64,000 nucleotides of DNA from Teichococcus oryzae (GTDB taxonomy: Bacteria; Pseudomonadota; Alphaproteobacteria; Acetobacterales; Acetobacteraceae). Location of the stretch: assembly GCF_008386565.1 (NCBI RefSeq), contig NZ_VUKA01000001.1, forward strand, positions 434,001 through 498,000, read 5' to 3'. Below, piece after piece: positions 44,617 to 59,011 of the stretch (positions are counted from its first letter, which is position 1; each line of letters begins with the position of its first letter). The notes beneath the pieces are model-generated. The model saw nothing but the letters and a program-made list of their open reading frames with translations, was not told the DNA's origin and did no database searches. Both the position numbers and the translations under genes were made by a program.

Positions 44617-44656
44617 GAAAGGTGGGGAGGGGGCTCGGCGCCCGCCCCCACCTTTC
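44617..44656 (-). terminator. Strong hairpin between the parvulin gene and argJ
   Basis: GAAAGGTGGGG (44617-44627) pairs over 11 bp with CCCCACCTTTC (44646-44656), directly after the parvulin stop. The inner G/C-runs can extend it. No T-run, so it may attenuate and not end the transcript. Confidence 0.5.
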
Positions 44657-44658
44657 GG

Positions 44659-45588
44659 TCAGGGGCGGGTGGCGGGGGCGGCGGGCTCCGCCTCGCGCGG
44701 GGAGCCGTCCATGTTGAAGCGCTCGATCCTGGCGGTGGCCTGGTACTTCTCCACCGCCTCGTTCACCGCTTCCTCGAAGGCGGCCTGCCGGAGCTGGCCT
44801 TGCGCTTCCTCGAAGGTGGGAACGGGCGCGCTGCGGCGCTCCTCCACCTTGATGACATGCCAGCCGAAGGCGGTCTTCACCGGTGCCGCGCTGATCTCGC
44901 CCGCCTTCAGCGCGAAGGCCGCCTCGGCGAATTCAGGGACCATGTCGCCGCGCTTGAAGAAGCCCAGATCGCCGCCCTGTTCCGTGCCGGGGCCGGTGGA
45001 GCGCTGCTTGGCGATGGCGGCGAAGTCGGCCTTCGGCTTGCGGGCCTCGGCCAGGGCGGCGCGCGCCTCCTCCTCGGTCTTCACCAGGATGTGGCGGGCA
45101 TGCACCTCTTCCTCGCCCGGCTTGCCGGCGATCTCGGTGTCGTAGCGCTTGCGCAACGCTTCATCCGTCAGGGCCGGGGCCACGGCGCGGCGCAGCAGGG
45201 CCTGCTGCAACTGCTCCTCCTCGGCCCGGCGCATGGCCTCCTTCACCACCGGGTCCTGGTCCAGCTTCTCGGCGCGGGCGGCGGACACGATCGCCTTCTG
45301 GGCCACCAGCTGGTCCACCACCAGGGGGAACAGCATGGGGCCCGGTGCGCCGCGCAATTCGGGCGGCAGGCTTTGCACGGCGGCCTGCACATCGGCCAGG
45401 CGGATTTCCTCGCCATTCACCCGCGCCACCACGGGGTTCTCGGCGGGCGCCGGATTCGCGGCGGCCGGGGCGGGCGCCGGCGTCGGGACGCCCGGCGAGG
45501 TCGGAGCCGGCGCCTGGGCCAGAACGGGCGCCGCGCCCATCAGGAACGGCAGCACCAGGGCGGAAAGGGAAAGTCGGGTCGAACGCAT
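44659..45588 (-). CDS. Periplasmic parvulin-type peptidyl-prolyl isomerase
   Basis: 309 residues. Signal peptide [19 protein letters not shown] cut before QAPAP. A Pro/Ala-rich linker, then a SurA-like N-terminal helical part, then the rotamase domain [40 protein letters not shown] and [12 protein letters not shown]. Helps outer-membrane and periplasmic protein folding. Lies in the alphaproteobacterial argJ/parvulin/secA neighbourhood. A promoter is predicted at 45622-45650. Confidence 0.93.
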   Translation of the reverse strand: MRSTRLSLSALVLPFLMGAAPVLAQAPAPTSPGVPTPAPAPAAANPAPAENPVVARVNGEEIRLADVQAAVQSLPPELRGAPGPMLFPLVVDQLVAQKAIVSAARAEKLDQDPVVKEAMRRAEEEQLQQALLRRAVAPALTDEALRKRYDTEIAGKPGEEEVHARHILVKTEEEARAALAEARKPKADFAAIAKQRSTGPGTEQGGDLGFFKRGDMVPEFAEAAFALKAGEISAAPVKTAFGWHVIKVEERRSAPVPTFEEAQGQLRQAAFEEAVNEAVEKYQATARIERFNMDGSPREAEPAAPATRP

Positions 45589-45621
45589 GGGGCGGCATAT
45601 GCCTTCACAGGGACCGCCTGC

Positions 45622-45650
45622 AAGATGGCCGGGCCGGAAAGCTGCCGCAA
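45622..45650 (-). promoter_or_regulatory. Predicted parvulin gene promoter
   Basis: On the minus strand TTGCGG (45645-45650), 17-nt spacer, CATCTT (45622-45627). Start about 27 nt before the ATG. Confidence 0.3.
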
Positions 45651-45686
45651 CCGGCTGTCCGTACCGAAAGGTGACAGGCTGGCCGC

Positions 45687-45715
45687 TTGAAGGAGGCGGG
45701 GTTCACCCTTATCAA
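45687..45715 (+). promoter_or_regulatory. Predicted ATP-grasp gene promoter
   Basis: TTGAAG (45687-45692), 17-nt spacer, TATCAA (45710-45715), in a locally AT-rich patch. Transcript leader about 44 nt. Confidence 0.4.
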
Positions 45716-45765
45716 CGACAATGAATAGCCATAACGCCTAAATCACCGTCAGGAATGCTTCCGAC

Positions 45766-46770
45766 ATGTCCAAGATCCACGTTATTCACGAGAATCCGGC
45801 TTGGCTGCCGCCTCTGGCCGAGGCTTTCGACCGCGCCGGCCTGCCCTGGGCGGAGCTGGACCTGTCGCGCGGCACCTTCGACTTGGCCTCCGTGCCGCCG
45901 CAGGGCGTGTTCTACAACCGCATGAGCGCGTCCTCCCACACCCGTGGCCACCGCTATTCGGCGGAACTGACGGCGGGCGTGCTGGCCTGGCTGACCCGGC
46001 ATGGCCGCCGCGTGGTGAACGGCCCGCGCGCCCTGGACCTGGAAATCTCCAAGGTGCGGCAATATGCCGCGCTGGAGGCCGTCGGCCTGCCGGTGCCGCG
46101 CACGGTTATGGTGCAGGACGAGCCGGCTGCGGTGGTGGAGGCGGCGCGGCGGCATTTCGCCCCCGGCCCGGTGATCCTGAAGCCGAACCGCGGCGGCAAG
46201 GGGCTGGGCGTGCGGCTGTTCCCCTCGACGGAGGCGCTGGCGGCCTATTTCGACAGCGCCCCGGCCGATGAGGCGCCGGTGGACGGCATCTGGCTGCTGC
46301 AGGACTATGTGCGGGCGCCACGCCCGGTGATCACCCGCGCCGAATTCGTCGGCGGCCGCTTCGTGTATGCCGTGGAGGTGGACACCACCGCCGGCTTCGA
46401 GCTGTGCCCGGCCGATGTTTGCGCCGTGGGCGATGCCTTCTGCCCCGTGGGAGAGCAGGTGGGAGAACAGGCGGGCGAGCAGCCGCCGGCTCCGGCGCCG
46501 CGCTTCTCCATCATCCCCGAGGGGATCGAGGCCCCGCTGCGCGGCCGGCTGGAAGCGTTCCTGGCCACCGCCGGGGTGGATGTGGCGGGGGTGGAGTTCA
46601 TCCGCGACGCCAACGGCAATCCCCTGGTCTATGACGTGAATACCAACACCAACTACAATGCGGGGGCGGAGGAGGCCGCGGGCCTGGCCGGCACGGTGCG
46701 CTCCGGCCCCGGCGCCCTGGCGGCCTATCTGGCCGAGGAACTGGGCCGCGCAGCGCGCCTGGCGGCCTGA
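45766..46770 (+). CDS. RimK/glutathione synthetase-like ATP-grasp ligase
   Basis: 334 residues. ATP-grasp landmarks: [52 protein letters not shown] (ATP-binding lysine and glycine loop) and the metal-binding end [27 protein letters not shown], read in pieces. Probably ligates an amino acid to a peptide, protein or small molecule. A tandem GEQ insert (about residues 227-238, three 12-bp DNA copies) interrupts the domain. A terminator follows. Confidence 0.85.
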   Translation: MSKIHVIHENPAWLPPLAEAFDRAGLPWAELDLSRGTFDLASVPPQGVFYNRMSASSHTRGHRYSAELTAGVLAWLTRHGRRVVNGPRALDLEISKVRQYAALEAVGLPVPRTVMVQDEPAAVVEAARRHFAPGPVILKPNRGGKGLGVRLFPSTEALAAYFDSAPADEAPVDGIWLLQDYVRAPRPVITRAEFVGGRFVYAVEVDTTAGFELCPADVCAVGDAFCPVGEQVGEQAGEQPPAPAPRFSIIPEGIEAPLRGRLEAFLATAGVDVAGVEFIRDANGNPLVYDVNTNTNYNAGAEEAAGLAGTVRSGPGALAAYLAEELGRAARLAA

Positions 46771-46778
46771 GCCGCAAG

Positions 46779-46804
46779 GGGGGCGGTGGCAACGCCCCCT
46801 TTTT
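46779..46804 (+). terminator. Rho-independent terminator after the ATP-grasp gene
   Basis: GGGGGCG/CGCCCCC 7-bp stem with a 7-nt loop followed by five T. Confidence 0.75.
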
Positions 46805-46830
46805 CTTCCAGGCGTTGAGCCCCGGTTTCG

Positions 46831-46859
46831 TTGACCCTGGCCCGGTCGGCGCCTATCTG
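46831..46859 (+). promoter_or_regulatory. Predicted secA promoter
   Basis: TTGACC (46831-46836), 17-nt spacer, TATCTG (46854-46859). Gives a 5' leader of about 135 nt before the secA ATG. Confidence 0.5.
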
Positions 46860-47000
46860 TTGCGGCCAAAGCATCCTGCCGCCTGCCGTGGCCAATCTTG
46901 CATGACCCGGCGTGCCGCGCACAGGCTTCGCCCTCCGCCCTTCCGGGCGATTCGGCAGGTCTGGCGGGGCGGGGCGGCCTTCGGAGATCGTTCCAGCCCC

Positions 47001-49748
<2,748 letters not shown>

Positions 49749-49804
49749 GACGCCCGCCACGCGGAAGGCCGGCAGCCGGGGGCGCGCCGCCCCCGGGTTT
49801 TTCC

Positions 49805-50995
49805 TTACCCGGCCGACGCCATGCCGGCTTCGTGCCGTTCCAGCCAGCCATTCACGGCGCTGGTGAGCGCCCGGCAAAGCTGGGCGCGGTAGGCGGCCCG
49901 GTTCAGCGATGCCTCGTCCCGCCGGTCGCTCAGAAAGCCCATCTCCACCAGCACGGACGGGATTTCCGGTGCCTTCAGCACGGCGAAGGCGGCCTGCCGG
50001 TGGGTGTTGGGCAGCAAGGTGACGCTGCGCCCCAGGGAATCCACCGCGAACTGCGCCAGCCGGGCGGAGCCGATCTTGGTTTCCTGCCGCACCAGCGAGA
50101 ACAGGATGCGTTCCACCTCGGGCGAAACCGGCGGCAGCTTCAGCCCGCCCGCCGCGTCGGCGTTGTTCTGGGTTTGCGCCAGCCTGGCCGACAGCGCGTC
50201 CGAGGCGCGGTCGGACAAGGTGTAGACGCTGGCCCCGCGCGCCCCCGGCGCGGAATCGGCATGCAGCGAGATGAACAGCGTGGCGCCGCGCTTGCGGGCG
50301 AACTCCACCCGGCCATCCAGCGGAATGAACACGTCGCGGGAGCGGGTCAGCATGACGCGGCAGCGCCCGCCGGCCTCCAGCTGCCGCTTCAGCTCGGTCG
50401 CGGCGGCCAGGGTGATGCGCTTTTCCTGGGTGCCGCGCACGCCGATGGTGCCGGGGTCCTTGCCGCCATGGCCGGGGTCCAGCACCACCAGGGGGCGGTT
50501 CCCCGGCGCGGATGCGGCGGCCGGCCTGCCGGCGGCGGTGGCGCCGCCGACGCGGCCCGACAGCCCCGACCGCGCCAGGTTGGCATAGCCGGACATGCCG
50601 CCCGGCGCGATCTCCAGCACCAGCGTGCCGCCCTGGCTGCTGGCGCGCACATCCACCGCGCCGGTCAGGTCGATGACCAGCTGGCGGCCATCCCAGCGCG
50701 CCCCGGCCACCGGCCCGGCGCCGGACAGCCGCGTGGCGGCGCGCCACGTGTTGCCAGGCAGGCTGAGCAGCAGCCGCGCCGGGCGCAGCAGGGCGGAAAG
50801 CCGCCATTCCGCACCCTGGCCCAGCGCCAGGCTCAGCCGCGCGGCGCGGCCGTCACGGACCAGGCGCGCGCTGGTGACCGCGGCTTCGGCGCCGGCGATG
50901 AATGACAAGGTGGCAGCCAGGCCGAGGCCGGCGCGCAGCAGCTGGCGGCGGGCCGGCATCGGGCCGGGCGAAGCGGGCCCGGACGGATCGGACAT
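49805..50995 (-). CDS. amiC: N-acetylmuramoyl-L-alanine amidase, AmiC type, Tat-exported
   Basis: Cleaves the peptide from peptidoglycan during daughter-cell separation. 396 residues. A twin-arginine signal ARRQLLRAGLGLAATLSFI is present at about residues 14-32. An AMIN domain (RLSLALGQGAEWRLSALL region) precedes the amidase_3 catalytic domain: VLDPGHGGKDPGTIG (first zinc His), LISLHADSAPG-type segment (as FISLHADSAPG) and the catalytic Glu in VLVEMGFLSD. ATG at 50995 has GGGGGA upstream. Convergent with secA, divergent from rne. Confidence 0.92.
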   Translation of the reverse strand: MSDPSGPASPGPMPARRQLLRAGLGLAATLSFIAGAEAAVTSARLVRDGRAARLSLALGQGAEWRLSALLRPARLLLSLPGNTWRAATRLSGAGPVAGARWDGRQLVIDLTGAVDVRASSQGGTLVLEIAPGGMSGYANLARSGLSGRVGGATAAGRPAAASAPGNRPLVVLDPGHGGKDPGTIGVRGTQEKRITLAAATELKRQLEAGGRCRVMLTRSRDVFIPLDGRVEFARKRGATLFISLHADSAPGARGASVYTLSDRASDALSARLAQTQNNADAAGGLKLPPVSPEVERILFSLVRQETKIGSARLAQFAVDSLGRSVTLLPNTHRQAAFAVLKAPEIPSVLVEMGFLSDRRDEASLNRAAYRAQLCRALTSAVNGWLERHEAGMASAG

Positions 50996-51065
50996 GGTGC
51001 GGCATCCCCCAAACGCATCCGCGGCGCCGATGGGCAGTTTCCCCCCCTGGCCTGGCGGCGCCGCA

Positions 51066-51094
51066 ATGATCGTCAACCCATGATTGCACGACAA
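51066..51094 (-). promoter_or_regulatory. Predicted amiC promoter
   Basis: On the minus strand TTGTCG (51089-51094), 17-nt spacer, GATCAT (51066-51071). Confidence 0.4.
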
Positions 51095-51209
51095 AACGCG
51101 TGCCCACCAGCCTTCAGGGCCGGTCCATGGGTGCGAAAACCCGGCTCTATCATGGCTTTGCCGTCGGATCACGGCATTACTTCATGTAACGACTGAGCAC
51201 AGCAATCGC

Positions 51210-51238
51210 TTGTGGAAGGGCAGGGGGGCGCTTATGGT
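51210..51238 (+). promoter_or_regulatory. Possible rne promoter
   Basis: TTGTGG (51210-51215), 17-nt spacer, TATGGT (51233-51238). Weak -35. Confidence 0.28.
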
Positions 51239-51302
51239 GCCTTGCCCCGGCGGCGAACCCGCTGGTGGAGATTCCGGGCGCGGCCGCCCGGCCTGTTCGG
51301 CC

Positions 51303-51353
51303 TTGCCAGATCCCTGGCGGGCCGCGGCACGGTGCGGCCCGGAAAACTGGCAA
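51303..51353 (+). other. Two-level hairpin in the rne leader
   Basis: Outer stem TTGCCAG (51303-51309) with CTGGCAA (51347-51353), both perfect. Inner stem CGGGCCGC (51318-51325) with GCGGCCCG (51334-51341). Between them lie an 8-nt loop on one side and an A-rich GAAAA on the other. Candidate cis-regulatory RNA fold. Confidence 0.45.
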
Positions 51354-51744
51354 TGGGATGCCGCCTCATGGATCGGGGCCGCTCCCGGCTTCGCCAGGGT
51401 TCCGATGCCTGCTCCGCCGGTCTGGATCTCATGGCGCGGATGGTGGCGCGGACCTTGTCCGCCGCCCCGGACCCGTGCCTGCCGCTGGCCCGTTCCTGTT
51501 CGTTCCGCGTCGCGCATGCGATGCCGGGCAGGTTTCCGGGGCCTGCGCGCGGCGCGCCCAACTTCGGGCTCTCCGACCCTGGGTGATCCCCCGGGCAGGG
51601 CCCGCCGAGATGAGAAGGTCGGAACCAGAGCCGCATGGCATGCCATCCGCCACGCCGCCTGCGCGACCCCGCTGCCTCGGGCCTCCCCAACCATGACCGC
51701 CACAGGAAGCGCGACCGCGCCCGTGGCCTGGAGCATCCCGGTTC

Positions 51745-54933
<3,189 letters not shown>

Positions 54934-54950
54934 TCCCGGCCTCATGGTTT

Positions 54951-54986
54951 CCGGCCCCGCGGCATCCGTCGCGGGGCCGGGTTTTT
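54951..54986 (+). terminator. Rho-independent terminator after rne
   Basis: CCGGCCCCGCG (54951-54961) with CGCGGGGCCGG (54970-54980), 11 bp, 8-nt loop, then GTTTTT. Confidence 0.85.
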
Positions 54987-55012
54987 CACGACACGGCCCG
55001 GTGCTTGCTGGC

Positions 55013-56020
55013 ATGACGATCGATTTCCAACCGCTTCGCACGGAACGGCTGACCTTGCGCCCGCTGCGGGCTGAAGACGCCGCGGAGCTGCATCGCCTGA
55101 TCAATGACTGGGAAGTGGTGCGCAACCTGTCCCGCTTGCCCTTTCCTTATCCGCGCGAGCTGGCGGATGAGTGGATTGCCTCGACCCACAAGCAGATCGC
55201 CGAGGGCACGGCCTGGCATCTGGCGATTGTTGGCCAGGATGGCGACACCGAGGTGCTGGTGGGCTGCGTCGGCCTGACCCGCGTGCCGGATACGCGCCGC
55301 GCCGAGCTGGGCTACTGGGTCGGCCGCCGCTTCTGGGGCCATGGCGTGGCGACCGAGGCCGCAGGGCGGCTGTCGCGCTGGGCCCTCGCCAATCTCGACC
55401 TGGATTGCATCTTCGCCAAGGCGCTGGTGGAGAATGAACGCTCGGCCGCCGTGCTGCGCCGCGTCGGGCTGGTTGAGGCCGGCCGTGGCGAGGCCGAGTT
55501 CCGCGCCCGTGGCGGCGTGCTGCCGGTGCTGCATTTCGAGGCCGGGCGCGAGGATCTGACCGCGCCGCCGCCGCTGCCTGAGCCTGTGGTGTCCACCGCC
55601 AGCGCCCTGCCGCCTGGGGCCAAGCCGTTGCTGATGGTGACCGCCTGCGCGCTGGTGGACCCCGATGGCCGCGTGCTGCTGGCCCGCCGGCCGGAAGGCA
55701 AGCCGATGGCCGGGCTGTGGGAGTTTCCGGGCGGTAAGCTCGATCCCGGCGAAACGCCGGAACAGGGGCTGATCCGCGAGCTGAAGGAGGAGCTGGACAT
55801 CGATGTCTCGGCCGCTTGCCTCGCTCCCTTCACCTTCGCCAGCCATGATGCCGGCGCCTTCCATCTGCTGATGCCGCTGTATCTGTGCCGGCGCTGGGAA
55901 GGCACGGTGCGGGCGACGGAAGGGCAGGCCCTGGCCTGGGTGCGGCCGAACAAGCTGTCGGACTACGCCATGCCGCCGGCGGACAAGCCGCTGGTGGCGC
56001 TGCTGCGGGATTTCCTCTGA
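55013..56020 (+). CDS. GNAT acetyltransferase fused to MutT-type NUDIX hydrolase
   Basis: 335 residues. Residues 1-175 are a GNAT domain of the RimJ/RimL type (TERLTLRPLRAEDAAELHRL, ELGYWVGRRFWGHGVATEA, AKALVENERSAAVLRRVG). Residues 205-335 are a MutT-like domain with the NUDIX box GGKLDPGETPEQGLIRELKEELD, read in two pieces, plus VLLARRPEGKPMAGLWEFPG. The MutT part would hydrolyse 8-oxo-dGTP. The reason for the fusion is unknown. ATG at 55013 lies after the rne terminator; longer starts overlap rne. Confidence 0.88.
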   Translation: MTIDFQPLRTERLTLRPLRAEDAAELHRLINDWEVVRNLSRLPFPYPRELADEWIASTHKQIAEGTAWHLAIVGQDGDTEVLVGCVGLTRVPDTRRAELGYWVGRRFWGHGVATEAAGRLSRWALANLDLDCIFAKALVENERSAAVLRRVGLVEAGRGEAEFRARGGVLPVLHFEAGREDLTAPPPLPEPVVSTASALPPGAKPLLMVTACALVDPDGRVLLARRPEGKPMAGLWEFPGGKLDPGETPEQGLIRELKEELDIDVSAACLAPFTFASHDAGAFHLLMPLYLCRRWEGTVRATEGQALAWVRPNKLSDYAMPPADKPLVALLRDFL

Positions 56021-56104
56021 TCTCATCCCCGGCCATGTTGCTGGCCACTTCCGCTGCGGCGCGGCGGGCGTAGTATTCTCCCTCTCCTGGAGGATCACCG
56101 CGCC

Positions 56105-56869
56105 ATGCCGAACCCGACCGCCTGCCTGCTCATCATCGGCAACGAGGTGCTGTCGGGGCGCACCCAGGACGCCAACCTGAAGTTCATCGCCACCCGGCTG
56201 GGCGAGATCGGCATCCCGCTGCGCGAGGTGCGCGTCATTCCCGATGTGCGGGACACCATCATCGAGACGGTGAACGCGGTCCGCGCCCGCTTCGATTACG
56301 TGTTCACCACGGGCGGCATCGGCCCGACGCATGACGACATCACCGCCGAATGCATCGCCGCCGCCTTCGGCCTGCCCTGGGAGCCGCACCCCGAGGCCTG
56401 GGCGTTGCTGGAGGCGAGCTACGCCCGCCGCGACCCGCCGGCCGAGTTCAATGCCGCGCGCCAGCGCATGGCCACCATGCCGCGTGGCGCCACGCTGATC
56501 GACAATCCGGTTTCCGTGGCGCCGGGCTTCATCATCGGCAATGTGCATGTGATGGCCGGCGTGCCGCGCATCATGCAGGCGATGTTCGAGGGGCTGGTGC
56601 CGAAGCTGGCGGGCGGCACGCCCGTGCAGTCCCTGGCCGTGCACGCCCATGGGCTGATGGAAGGGCAATTGGCCGAAGGGCTCGCCGCGATCCAGGCGCG
56701 GCATCCGGAGGTGGATATCGGCTCCTATCCTTATTACCGGCCGGAAGGGAACGGCGTGGCGCTGGTGGCCAAGGGCACCGAGCGTGCGGCGCTGGAAGCC
56801 GTGGCGGCGGCGATGGCGGAGCTGATCGCCAGCCTCGGCTTCACGCCGGTCCAGGGCGAGCCGGGATAG
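56105..56869 (+). CDS. Molybdopterin-binding-domain protein (CinA N-terminal type)
   Basis: 254 residues. MoCF-like fold: LLIIGNEVLSGRTQDANLKFI at the start (CinA/MoeA-like), FTTGGIGPTHDDITAECIA as the phosphate loop, and PGFIIGNVHVMAGVPRIMQAM. It lacks the C-terminal nicotinamide-nucleotide amidase domain of full-length CinA. Such stand-alone proteins are often called competence/damage-inducible, and may act on a nucleotide pyrophosphate. GGAGG lies upstream of the ATG. Confidence 0.85.
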   Translation: MPNPTACLLIIGNEVLSGRTQDANLKFIATRLGEIGIPLREVRVIPDVRDTIIETVNAVRARFDYVFTTGGIGPTHDDITAECIAAAFGLPWEPHPEAWALLEASYARRDPPAEFNAARQRMATMPRGATLIDNPVSVAPGFIIGNVHVMAGVPRIMQAMFEGLVPKLAGGTPVQSLAVHAHGLMEGQLAEGLAAIQARHPEVDIGSYPYYRPEGNGVALVAKGTERAALEAVAAAMAELIASLGFTPVQGEPG

Positions 56870-56891
56870 CCGCGGCCCGCCGCGCCGCCAT

Positions 56892-57857
56892 TCAGCCGGC
56901 GGCCACCTCGTCCGGGGTCAGGAAGCGGGCCAGGCGCACGGCGGTGTGGCCGCGCATGGTGCGCGGGCTCGGCATCACCAGCAGGCAATCGTCATGCGGC
57001 GTGCGGATCTCCGACTCGCCATCCCGCGCCAGCAGCGTGCCGGCTTCCCGGATCACCTCGCCGCCCTGAAAGGGGTGCAGGAAGGTGAAGCAATGGGTGC
57101 CGGCGACCACCGTGCGCGTCACCTCGGCCAGGCGTGGCGGAGGGGAGGGGCTGGCCGGCGCGTCATCAAAACAGCCGCTTTCCCGCAGCAGGGCGGTGGC
57201 GCAGCCCTGCAACGTGTCCAGCGTGGCGTGGCGCCAATGCTGGCCGCCTTCCACCAGGATCGCGGTGCGGCTTCCATCCGGCTCGCTGAAGGCGGGCCGG
57301 TCGATCAGCCGCATCCCGGTGCCATGCCCTTCATCCGCCACCACCAGCGGCGGCATGCCGAGGCGCGCCGCCAGCCGCATCGCCCGCCGCGGGCGCCCGG
57401 TGATGATCAGCGGATCGGATGGCCACAGCATGGAATGCAGGTCGAGCAGCAGGTCGGCGCTTTCCAGCAGGGGCAACAATTCCCGCGCCCGCTCCAGCTC
57501 GACGCCCCGGCGCGGGCCTTTCAGCACGCGGTCGCTCCAGACCCGGTTCATGTCCTCGTCGATGAAGCGGCTGAGGGTCGGCTCGGCCGGGTCGAACCGG
57601 GCAAAGGCGGCAGGGTTGGCGAAAACCAGCGTCAGGCGCCCCCGCGTGGGCCGCAGCCCAGCCTCCAGCCAGCGCGCCAGCACGATGGCGCCGGCATATT
57701 CATTGCCATGGACCAGGCTGACCAGGGCGACATGCGGCCCGGGCGCGGCGGCTTCGAAGCTCCAGGCGCCGGGCAGCACATTGCCCCCTAGCCAGGGGCG
57801 GAGGTCGGGCGGCGCCAGTTCCAGGGGAAAGCGCGGCAGGACGCCCGAGAAGCTCAC
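56892..57857 (-). CDS. Succinylglutamate desuccinylase/aspartoacylase-family zinc hydrolase
   Basis: About 321 residues. Zinc ligands and catalytic residues fit the AstE/AspA pattern: SLVHGNEYAGAIV (His, Glu), DEDMNRVWSD, LLLDLHSMLWPS (His) and the acidic LVEGGQHW. Deacylates an N-acyl amino acid or a similar amide; substrate unknown. A GTG at 57857 is used, since the frame above it (to 57971) is arginine-rich noise. Convergent with the CinA-type gene and preceded by dsbA-like gene's stop at 57979. Confidence 0.82.
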   Translation of the reverse strand: MSFSGVLPRFPLELAPPDLRPWLGGNVLPGAWSFEAAAPGPHVALVSLVHGNEYAGAIVLARWLEAGLRPTRGRLTLVFANPAAFARFDPAEPTLSRFIDEDMNRVWSDRVLKGPRRGVELERARELLPLLESADLLLDLHSMLWPSDPLIITGRPRRAMRLAARLGMPPLVVADEGHGTGMRLIDRPAFSEPDGSRTAILVEGGQHWRHATLDTLQGCATALLRESGCFDDAPASPSPPPRLAEVTRTVVAGTHCFTFLHPFQGGEVIREAGTLLARDGESEIRTPHDDCLLVMPSPRTMRGHTAVRLARFLTPDEVAAG

Positions 57858-57978
57858 CGGGCGGCCGCCCTGGCTGTTGCGGTGCCGTGCCGTGTGTCGT
57901 CTTCGCGCGCCGCCCGCATCCTCGCTCCTTGTCCCACCGCAACATCCTACCGCCGGGGACGGGTTGGGCAACTGGGGC

Positions 57979-58761
57979 TCAGCCCGGCTTCCGCCGCGCC
58001 TCGGCGACCAGCGCCTTCAGGGTGGCGAGGTCCACCGCGCCCGGCACCAGCGTGCCGCCGATCACCAGGGCGGGGGTGCCCTCGATGGACAAGGCGCGCG
58101 CCAGGTCCAGGTTCGATCGCAGCTTCGCCTCCGTTGCCGGATCGGCCATGTCCCGCTGCATCTGCGCCCAGTCCAGCCCGGCGCGCGCGGCCTCGGCCTG
58201 CAGCACCGCCTCGGTGGGCTCGCCGCGCAACCGCATCAGCGCGTCCTGCAGCGGCAGGTATTTGTTCTGGCGCTGCGCCGCCAGCAGGGCGCGGCTGGCG
58301 GTGACGCTGGCGGCGCCGAGTACCGGCAGGTCCTTCAGCACCAGCCGGATGCCTTCATCCTCGCGCAACAGCGACTCCAGTGTCGGGTGCAGCACTTTGC
58401 AATAGCCGCAGCGGACATCGAAGAACTCCACAATGGTGACGTCGCCGCGCGGATTGCCCTTCACGGGGTCGGCGGGGTCCTCCAGCAGGGCGGCGCGATG
58501 CGCGGCGATGGCGCTGCGCTGGCTGCTTTCCCGGTCCTGCTGCTGCGCCTGCTGCATGGCGGCCACCGCGTCGCGCAGAATGGTAGGGTCGCGCTTCAGG
58601 GCATCCCGCACCACCTCCACCACCTCCGCCCGCTGCTGCGGGCTCAGCGGCTGGGCCATCGCCGGCGAGGCGAGCGGCAATGCGAGGGCGGCCAGCAGGA
58701 GTGGCGTGCACCAGGGGCGCGGGGCGCTCGGCATGGCGGCCGCCAGGCGGGTCAGGGTCAT
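57979..58761 (-). CDS. DsbA/Com1-family periplasmic thiol-disulfide protein
   Basis: 260 residues. Signal peptide LLLAALALPLASPAMA. Residues 40-95 are the helical Com1-type lead (VVEVVRDALKRDPTIL). The thioredoxin-fold domain has the active site FFDVRCGYCK (Cys118, Cys121) and a cis-Pro in IEGTPALVIGG. Oxidase or isomerase role cannot be told from sequence. AAGGAG precedes the ATG at 58761. Divergent from the gamma-glutamyltransferase-like gene. Confidence 0.9.
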   Translation of the reverse strand: MTLTRLAAAMPSAPRPWCTPLLLAALALPLASPAMAQPLSPQQRAEVVEVVRDALKRDPTILRDAVAAMQQAQQQDRESSQRSAIAAHRAALLEDPADPVKGNPRGDVTIVEFFDVRCGYCKVLHPTLESLLREDEGIRLVLKDLPVLGAASVTASRALLAAQRQNKYLPLQDALMRLRGEPTEAVLQAEAARAGLDWAQMQRDMADPATEAKLRSNLDLARALSIEGTPALVIGGTLVPGAVDLATLKALVAEARRKPG

Positions 58762-58888
58762 GCGGGGCTCCTTCAGCGCGGCGGCAGGCGCGCCGCCTGC
58801 CCGGATGCAAGGTTGTGGGCCATCATGGACGCCGCGCCAAGCCGCCGGGCCCCGGACGCGGCTGGGGAGGGGCGGGCACGCGCAATGG

Positions 58889-58917
58889 TTGCCGCTGCCG
58901 CCGAAGGCGTCTATGGC
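58889..58917 (+). promoter_or_regulatory. Predicted promoter of the GGT-like operon
   Basis: TTGCCG (58889-58894), 17-nt spacer, TATGGC (58912-58917), about 88 nt of leader. Confidence 0.35.
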
Positions 58918-59011
58918 CGATGCCGGCGGCCGCCGAACCGTCCGGCCGCAGCCATTCCGCCAGGGTGCCCGCGCGCCCCGTGGCCGCCGCATCGGAGAAC
59001 AGAAGGCCAGC

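Larger units (their letters stand above)
50996..51744. other. 749-bp divergent intergenic region amiC / rne
   Basis: No open frame here looks like a gene in either direction. It contains predicted promoters for amiC (51066-51094) and rne (51210-51238, weak), a two-level hairpin at 51303-51353, and about 390 bp of GC-rich sequence up to the rne start. If the rne promoter is right, the mRNA leader is about 500 nt, as is typical of self-regulated RNase E messages. Confidence 0.7.

Noticed and set aside
46902-47000. An upstream start or SecM-like leader peptide for secA
   Set aside because: The ATG at 46902 is in frame with secA with no stop between and no ribosome binding site, so it is neither a separate leader peptide nor a likely start.
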